From contig JAFFJZ010000044.1 in NCBI GenBank assembly GCA_018340375.1, positions 930,001 through 994,000 on the forward strand: a stretch of 64,000 nucleotides of DNA. Direction: 5' to 3'. The position numbers and the translations under genes were made by a program. Source of the DNA: Gonatopus flavifemur. Lineage: Eukaryota; Arthropoda; Insecta; Hymenoptera; Dryinidae. The notes beneath the pieces are model-generated. The model did not search any database and was not told where the DNA came from. It saw nothing but the letters and a program-made list of their open reading frames with translations. This document shows positions 56,908 through 64,000 of this stretch, piece after piece. Within the stretch, counting starts at the first letter, position 1; each line of letters starts with the position of its first letter.

Positions 56908-58768
56908 CAGGGTGATTCGAAATTCCCGCACTTTTTTTTGGGAGTAGATTCCTGATGAAAATCTAAAACGATTTGTCCTTTTGCACAATGCTCTCCGACG
57001 CATAATTTCCGAGATATAATCAATTAAAGTTGACTAATTATGAGGTGGATCCATCGATCATTCAGGAGCGTCATAATAGAACAAGAGAGGGAGGTGCTTG
57101 CAGAGGGCGCTCATACGATCAGCTGATCGGTATAATCGATACGATTTACCAACATACAAATTGGTAAATTTTCTATGTAGAACGATTGAATTCGTCGACA
57201 CTGTGGAAAAATTGATTATTGTCATGAATTCTTATCACGATATGCTGTAGGTGAAAGTTGTAATTTCAGTAATGATTTTTATTACGCAGACAAACGTAGA
57301 ATAGTGTTGTTTCGTAGGGATAGGGATTCAAGTGGGAGAAAAAAATATAACTACTCGTTTTCAATCAGAATTTTCATGCAAAGAAGAAAACATGAGAATT
57401 TTCATTCATCCGATTCATCGATACCCAATTTGAACGGTTTGATTAGTAAGTTTAACACGAGAGATTGGATTCCGAATCCTGTATTCTGATTGGTCGAGAG
57501 TCAATGTATGTTAGATCAATCCTCGGCCGTTTCAAATAATTCTTCTGAAGAATGTGTTTTCGACTTATCCCAACCACAACATTGAACAATGATGAATTTA
57601 TCCGAATTCACCCTTTTTACATCATTCGATGATCATAAAGGGTTTATCGAACGTTAATAACTTACTCGAGATCACTTAAGATCATTCATGTTTAAATCAA
57701 AATCTAATTCAAATTGTGTGCAAGTTCGAGCGCGTTTCTACGTGTAGAAAATGTATTCGTCCTTGAAAGGATGGATTTGGTTAATCTTCAAAGACCGTTC
57801 TTTTGCCATTTGAAATAACAATATGCCCTTTGAAGTCATATGTGCTTTAAATGAAACTGTTTCGAGCTGTAACCTGATTGGTTGATTCGTATCACGAATG
57901 GTTGATTTAAGCTAAACAAACCGTATGTGATTACAATGTCAATCAAGAGCAATGATTGGGTCGTATACGATGTCACACCTTGTATTTTCGTGAAAATTGA
58001 TGGATTCTGCAAGTTGAAGTAAGTTATTAACGTTCGATAAACCCTTTATGATCATCGAATGATGTAAAAAGGGTGAATTCGGATAAATTCATCATTGTTC
58101 AATGTTGTGGTTGGGATAAGTCGAAAACACATTCTTCAGAAGAATCATTTGGAACGGCCGAGGATTGATCTAACATACATTGATTCTCGACCATTCAGAA
58201 TACAGGATTCGGAAGCCAATCTCTTGTGTTGAACTCAATAATCAAACCGTTCAAATTGGGTATCGGATGAATGAAAATTCTCATGTTTTCTTCTTTACAT
58301 GAAAATTCTCATTGAAAACGAGTAGTTATACTTTTTTCTCCCACTTGAATCCCTATCCCTACGAAACAACACTATTTTACATTTGTCTGCGTAATAAAAA
58401 TCATTACTGAAATTACAACTTTCACCTACAGCATATCGTGATAAGAATTCATGACAATGATCAATTTTTCCACAGTGTCGACGAATTCAATCGTTCTACA
58501 TAGAAAATTTACCAATTTGTATGCTGGTAAATGGTATCGATTATATCGATCAGCTGATCGTATGAGCGCCCTCTGCAAGCACCTTCCTCTCTTGTTCTGT
58601 TATGACGCTCCTGAATGACCGATGGATCCACCTCATAATTAGTCAACTTTAATTAATTATCTCTCGGAAATTATGCGTCGGAGAGCATTGTGCAAAAGGA
58701 CAAATCGTTTGAGAATTTCATCAGGAATCTATTCCCAAGAAAGAGTGCGGGAATTTTGAATCACCCTG
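56908..58768. mobile_element. 1.86-kb palindromic TA-flanked transposon, non-autonomous
   Basis: Ends CAGGGTGATTCGAAATTCCC and the complement at 58749-58768 are flanked by TA (56906-56907, 58769-58770). Arms 56908-57665 and 58017-58768 are complementary almost throughout, leaving a loop of about 350 bp. There is no transposase. The CAGGGTG ends resemble those of the neighbouring DD41D element, suggesting mobilisation by a Tc1/mariner-type enzyme. Confidence 0.85.
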
Positions 58769-58790
58769 TATATATATATATAATCATATA

Positions 58791-61015
58791 CAGGGTGTCC
58801 CATTTCAATTTTTATATCGGAATAACTCAAAAACCAGGAGTTTTGGAGGAAAATGTTTCGAACAAAAGTTGTGAGATTCCGAGAGGGACATCTGATGGTG
58901 ACCTTGACTTTGGCCTCAGATCTCAACTTCAAGGTCATTCAGAGGTCAACTTTTGTTTCTTGAATGAAATCCCCTATTTTTGACTGCAGATTCAGATTTG
59001 ACGTTGAAAAACAAGAAACTTCCGTCCGAATCATTTTCCCGAATTCCGCACAGATGGCACTCTAATCGATAAAAAATTAGTTTTATGAAACACTCGTATT
59101 GCTTTCTGTGTAAAACGACATTTAACTCTCCAGTGTTCTTTTTCCAGCTCCTGAGGATTACCGTCGCCGTTAGAGTTACCCAATGTGCACCACGAGGAGG
59201 TTGAGCGATCGGATCTTGCACATCTTTGTGGCCCTGAAAATTTGATGAAACCCCATGAGTAAAAATCCCAAATGGTAAGATCCGGAGACCTAGCTGGGAT
59301 TTTTCATCGAACAATATTGTCAATTATGTCTGTTCGTAGTACCGTTACTGTGAATTGTTGCGAAACAAAAGTACACAACAATACTTGTGTTTATCATGTA
59401 CAAGAAAGTTCATATTAGAGCATTGTTCACAAACATAAGTGGAACGGAATGTTGAATATCCTCCATTCATCCACAAATTTTTTTCGATATACGATTCAAA
59501 CTTGAAGAAGATCTTTGATCAGTGTTGTGAAGGTCTCAATACCATGGATTATCCTTGGTGTGAAGTACTTGGTATTCTCCTGATACTAGGAGAATGTCGA
59601 CATAATTACGGTGCAGCATCGAGATTGTATGGAGAGAGGTATCCAAATAGACGCCAGCCTTTACTTCAGGCGATACGCTGAATAGAAAGACGAGTTAGAA
59701 GAATGAATATCCCACGAGTCGGAAGGCGTTATGATGGAAATCGTATGGATGCACGCTCAGTAGCCGTTTTAGGAATGGTGCACCCGAATCCTCACGTTAG
59801 TATCAGAGGAATCCAGCATCAATTAGGTATCCCAAGATCAACAGCACACCGCCTACTAAGATCTGGTGAATATCATCCTTACCACATTACATCGGTGCAA
59901 GCATTGAGTGGAGATAATCTTAGACGTAGGGTTGAATTCGGTCAATGGGCCTCGGAACAACCGCCTGGTTTTTCCAATTACGTGATGTTTAGTGATGAGG
60001 CAACATTTCGCATATGAACAGACTTAATTGTCATTATTGGTCAATTGGAGATTTAAGATGGCATCGACGAATTGATAATCAACATCGCTGGACTCTGAAT
60101 GTGTGGTGTGGGATTTTGAATGGTCAGATCATTGGTCCTTATTTCTTCCAACATACTGTTAGGAAGAAAAATTATCTGCAATTGATTCGGGACAAATTAC
60201 CAAGGATGTTGGAAGATGTTGATCTCTACACACGGAACAGGATGTGGCTTCAACATGATGGGGCACCATCTCATAACGCTGCAATTGTCAGAAATTTCTT
60301 GAACACATCTTACCCAAACAGATGGATTGGTCGCGGTGGATACATGGCCTGGCCGGCTAGGTCTCCGGATCTTACCCCTTTGGATTTTTACTCATGTGAT
60401 TTCATCAAAGATGTAGTTTATGGAAGACCACCAACGACCAGAGATGACATGAAAAGCCGAATACGAACTGTCTGCCGAACAATTCCACGTCATCTGCTTT
60501 TGTCGTTAGAACCACATTTTCGGAGACGAATTATTTTATGCCAACAGGTCAACGGTGCAAATATCGAACATTTGATACGGTGAATTTTCATACATATTGC
60601 AGAGCGTTTGTCGTGAAAAATTACACACCTCTACAGTCCAGACAATCGACCCTTTTCAGGGCCATAAAGATGTGCAAAATCCGATCGCTCAACCTCCTCG
60701 TGGTGCACATTGGGTAACTCTCATGGCGACGGTAATCCTCAGAAGCTGAAAAAAGAACACTGGAGAGTTAAATGTCGTTTTACACAGGAAGCAATACGAG
60801 TGTTCCATAAAACTAATATTTTATCGATTAGAGCGCCATCTGTGCGGAATTCGGAAAAATGATTCCGACGAAAGTTCCTTGTTTTTCAACGTCTAATCTG
60901 AATCTGCAGTCAAAAATAGGGGATTCCATTTAAGAAACGAAAGTTGACCTCTGAATGACCTTGAAGTTGAGATCCGATGCCAAAGTCAAGGTCACTGTGA
61001 TGTTCCCCTCAAAAA
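58791..61015 (+). mobile_element. Second DD41D transposon, right end truncated
   Basis: It starts CAGGGTGTCCCATTTCAATT after TA (58789-58790), only 22 bp from the previous element. The inverted repeat 58791-59240 pairs with about 60650-61015, but the outer ~100 bp on the right are missing and replaced by a C-tract at 61019-61030. The repeats are rich in AGGTCA half-sites, as in 45730-47756. Confidence 0.85.
59544..60583 (+). pseudogene. DD41D transposase, nonsense and frameshift
   Basis: The likely start is ATG 59544 (MDYPWCEVLGILLILGECR), matching the start of the other DD41D protein. The frame meets TGA at 59679-59681 and continues in frame after it (IERRVRR, then LGIPRSTAHRLL). The first catalytic Asp is in FSDEATF. 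At about 60013 a few bases are missing and the sense moves to the frame from 60014 (NRLNCHYW). The second Asp is in HDGAPSH, the third in SPDLTPLDF, again with 41 residues between. It ends NIEHLIR at 60583. It is clearly related to, but well diverged from, the copy at 46206, so they are two subfamilies rather than recent sisters. Confidence 0.85.
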
Positions 61016-61029
61016 CTTGCCCCCCCCCC

Positions 61030-61600
61030 CTCATTCTCTTCTGATTCTATGAAATCTTTCACCCATAAGCAAGATAAGGGTTCGAATTCATTCAGAGGAT
61101 ACTGCCAATGAATTCAATACAAAAATTATCAAAACATTTCCAGAACGTAGGTCTTAAAAACAGTGGAATTACTTCCAATAATAACCAATGGATTCGAAGG
61201 CCCCTCTCGTTATATGGGATATCACTGCTATCCATTTATCCATCAGATTTACTAAAGTTAATACAGTTAAGCTACATTCGGATAATTCGGACATGGAAGG
61301 TCTGATAGAGAACTCGCAAGGTCAAAATATCAACGATTTCTCCCAATGGTTTCCTCGGAAGAAAGTGATAACATGTAATTCGAGAAAACACTTGAGAGAG
61401 TGGGATGGAGACGAAATATTGGAAACATAAAACAACTCCTCTGCATCAATCCGGAGCGAAAATGAGAGCGCGCATACATGCGAGGAAGGATAAACCAATT
61501 CACCTAAGATTCTCTATCATTGGACCCCCTGTTTTCATTATTTTTAAACTCATTGAACTGTTTGTCGAATAATCATCATAACATATCGATATGCGAAGAA
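61030..61600. other. No convincing gene
   Basis: Short overlapping frames at 61108-61430 have no motif, signal or conserved partner. Apart from a C-tract at the left edge I see no structure. Confidence 0.4.
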
Positions 61601-61619
61601 TTCGCTGACATTCTTCTGT

Positions 61620-62400
61620 CCATATAAAGACTAGGTTACTTGCAACATTTCGATGTGCGAAGAATTTGCTGAAACTGCATCGAGCTGAGTCCAAGGTGGC
61701 CCGCACACCTTCCATCCATCCCCTTCCCAATTCATTACTTCTCTCTGACACACATTCATTGATTATGGAGCATGGTAACTAGAGCAAATTCAAAATCGGC
61801 AAAAATCCAACCGCGTGATTCCCCACTCCCAACGGCAAAAAAAAATCATTTGCTCTTCTAAATAAGAGCGATCCTGATGGAAAGCCAGAGTATACTTTCG
61901 GGATCTATCGGGGACACGCCTCGCAAAAGCAGGCTCGATAACACGCGGATTTACCAAGTTGAACGAGACAAAGTTCTCGTTTGGTACCGTGATCAAACTC
62001 GCGCAAGTTCCACGTGCCGGTAACAATTTTTGACGGAGTCCTATTCCGCCAAACCCGTTTGTACCACTCTCACTCTCTTATTCAAATCTTCGCACTCGGA
62101 CTTTCCGAGTTAATTTTTAAGTCAGAGTATTACTAAATTCAGTGCATTCGAACCGTATCCAAACTCCTGATCAGCGTTGCCAGTATTTCCTAGAAAAACC
62201 TTCAGCATCTGATGATTGGTCATTTCTTGTCAAACCGGCCAATCATATGCTCAATTTGGAAAGAAGTGACCAATGACGAAAAATCTGAAGATTTTTCTAG
62301 GGAATACTGGCATCACTGTTCCTGATCCAGTTGACACCATCTACAAGATCTTGGTCGCTCACTTTGGATCCAGCTCGCCGCCAGATATTCAAAGGTCAGC
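61620..62400 (+). promoter_or_regulatory. Tandem-duplicated block, copy 1: possible promoter and first exon
   Basis: Shared landmarks with copy 2, in the same order: GAGTCCAA, CGCGTGATTCCCCACTCCC-like, TTTCGGGATCTATCGGGGACA, GGTACCGTGA, AAGTTCCACGTGCC, and AAATTCAGTGC. The last fits an insect initiator (TCAGT, 62139-62145), and a GT donor candidate follows at about 62395 (CAAAGGTCAGC). A GTTGCCAG-type MITE (about 62165-62335) sits just after the initiator and is absent from copy 2. Non-coding. Confidence 0.35.
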
Positions 62401-63089
62401 TTGAACGGAAGGAGGTTCGTGAATTATCCTCATATATACACACACATACACATACACATACTTTCTGCCATCAGGAACTATCTCGATGTCACTGTTAAAA
62501 CTCTTCTAATTAGAAAGTTATTGTATCTGTCATTCCATTCTATTCGAATCGTTTTGTGATATGTCAACCAAAAACCTCATCTTCTGTTTTTATTCGTAGT
62601 TGGAAATAATTCGGATCGCATCGTACAATCCCCTCAAAATGTATGAGAATCCAAATTGTTTCCACATTTTCAACAAAGGAGAAGAATCCAGAAAGCTGTA
62701 CAATTTAATAATAATTCTAGAAAATGCAATTTATTCGTTTAACTCCGTTTCGCTTTCTCAATCCTTACTCTTTGAGCATTATCTCATATAGTTGAAATAT
62801 TAAGCTACCTGAAAACGAACAGAAATCACCAAAGTGAACCATGATTGCAACCTCAGCAATCTCACATCCGGTCACATTCGATTATACGAGATTCACGACT
62901 ACGAAATCCCGTAGCCACCTTGATTTCTCTTTGATCTTCCTCTTCTGCATTCTTTCACCAACTTATTTTCATTTACTGGAACATAGTTTCTCAAAAAAAA
63001 TACCATTAGACCATAAACACCTTTTAATTCTGAACATTTTTAACTAAACACAATTCAATTATCATTTTCTTTTAGATGACTTTAAATGA

Positions 63090-63780
63090 TTCATACAATC
63101 TTTGAAATACACGTCGACTTTGAAAATCGCTGATGATGCTTCGAGCGGAGTCCAAAGTCCGGTATGTACCTCTGTTTCTTTCCCTTTCCTAATACCTCTT
63201 TCCCTTCCCGCACACACTACGAAATTATTGAGCATAACAACCGTGGAACTTTGCCGAATACAGCAAAAAACGCAATCACGCGATTCCCCACTCCCATAAT
63301 TAAGAAATCTGCACTCTTGTGAATAGAGCATGCATGATGAAAACAGTAGAGTACATTTTCGGGATTTATCGGGGACACGTCTTGTGCAAGAGATCGCGTA
63401 ATTCGCGGCTTCACCAATTAAAGTTATAAACAAGTCTTTGGGTACCGTGACACTGTCTCACAAGTTCCACGTGCCAGTAAATTCTTCTCTGACAAATTCC
63501 ACCTCGTCAGAAGAACCGACCATTAAGGCTCTCATATCATTCTATTCATTTTCGCACTCAAAAAGTTTATGTTTTGAGTTAGGTCGAATAAGAAATATCG
63601 TAGTGTAAATTCAGTGCGCGAACCACCGTCTAAGACGAGGGACCTAGGCTCCGAATTTTGGCTCCATTGGTTCCTCATTACCGTCCAATCATCCACACTG
63701 CTCCCTTCAGGACCAGCTCCAGCGAGATCACCAGCGATTCTTAATAGACAACAAAGAGTAAGAAAAGAAAACTGTATTAC
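63090..63780 (+). promoter_or_regulatory. Tandem-duplicated block, copy 2: possible promoter and first exon
   Basis: The same landmark order as copy 1: CACGCGATTCCCCACTCCC, TTTCGGGATTTATCGGGGACA, GGTACCGTGA, AAGTTCCACGTGCC, AAATTCAGTGC near 63608-63618. A donor candidate (AAAGAGTAAGAAAAG) lies near 63756. The sequence to 64000 holds a CA-rich microsatellite and no ORF, as expected for the start of a first intron. The gene itself would lie beyond the right edge. Confidence 0.35.
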
Positions 63781-64000
63781 ACACGCACACACACATCTTC
63801 CCACACTCACATAACTCCAAGTATTAATGTGATTTTGTTCTTAATTTAAATAGAGAAATATATTTGTCACTTACCTCACTTAACGATCTTCTCTTTCACT
63901 ATCTCCGAACTGCACATCCTCATTTTGTTCGAATTTTCATTTACAATCCTTGAGAACTCACGTTGAAGTTGTTTTGAGAATACGACTACGGTTGCCGCCC

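Noticed and set aside
61620..63780. Duplicated blocks as a pair of LTRs
   Set aside because: The copies look too diverged, no TG...CA ends or primer-binding site is visible, and nothing between them resembles gag or pol.

Overview
The window looks like a transposon-rich, heterochromatin-like stretch of an insect nuclear genome. The grounds are AT-rich sequence, spliceosomal introns, a Mos1-type mariner, DD41D Tc1/mariner elements, hAT elements, a LINE, a Maverick/Polinton remnant and dozens of palindromic MITEs. A hymenopteran, perhaps a parasitoid wasp, is a guess from the element mix, not something the sequence proves. I see no tRNA, rRNA, CRISPR or operon, and only one gene that looks fully intact: the mariner transposase at 9442-10479.

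Layout. 1-837: 3' end of a LINE. About 850-7150: degenerate Polinton, with a broken DNA polymerase B on the minus strand, unknown ORFs and an ATPase fragment whose Walker A lysine is lost. 7153-52221: one giant inverted repeat. Its left arm (7153-21160) and right arm (41690-52221) both carry an intron-containing hAT transposase gene, a 70-75 residue conserved exon and a 137-residue Cys-rich ORF. Between them lies a second pair of arms (21160-21820 plus 31414-35000, against 36890-41220) around a 151-bp tandem array at 35010-36890. If the later insertion 21821-31413 is removed, both pairs of arms share one axis near 35.9 kb, so the whole is best read as one palindrome of about 34 kb. The insertion is itself a foldback element, with arms of a 356-bp higher-order satellite, a small unique spacer and an 8-bp target-site duplication. 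A LINE sits inside its left arm.

The arms have diverged through their own insertions. Left only: mariner (9270-10555), a hAT-type MITE (15628-15935), a 2.7-kb block with possible exons (11801-14490) and a MITE nest (16034-19080). Right only: a DD41D transposon (45730-47756), a 136-bp MITE inside the hAT exon, and an uncharacterised gene fragment (44646-45474). The opposite arm often preserves the empty site, which gives direct proof of insertion boundaries.

52222-64000: MITEs, a head-to-head pair of fragments of the same uncharacterised gene family (54646-55580), a 1.86-kb palindromic TA-flanked element (56908-58768), a second damaged DD41D transposon (58791 to about 61015), and a tandemly duplicated block (about 61620-62400 and 63090-63780) that looks like two promoter/first-exon copies of a gene running off the right edge. 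Everything was read by eye: no alignment, database search or identity calculation was run.
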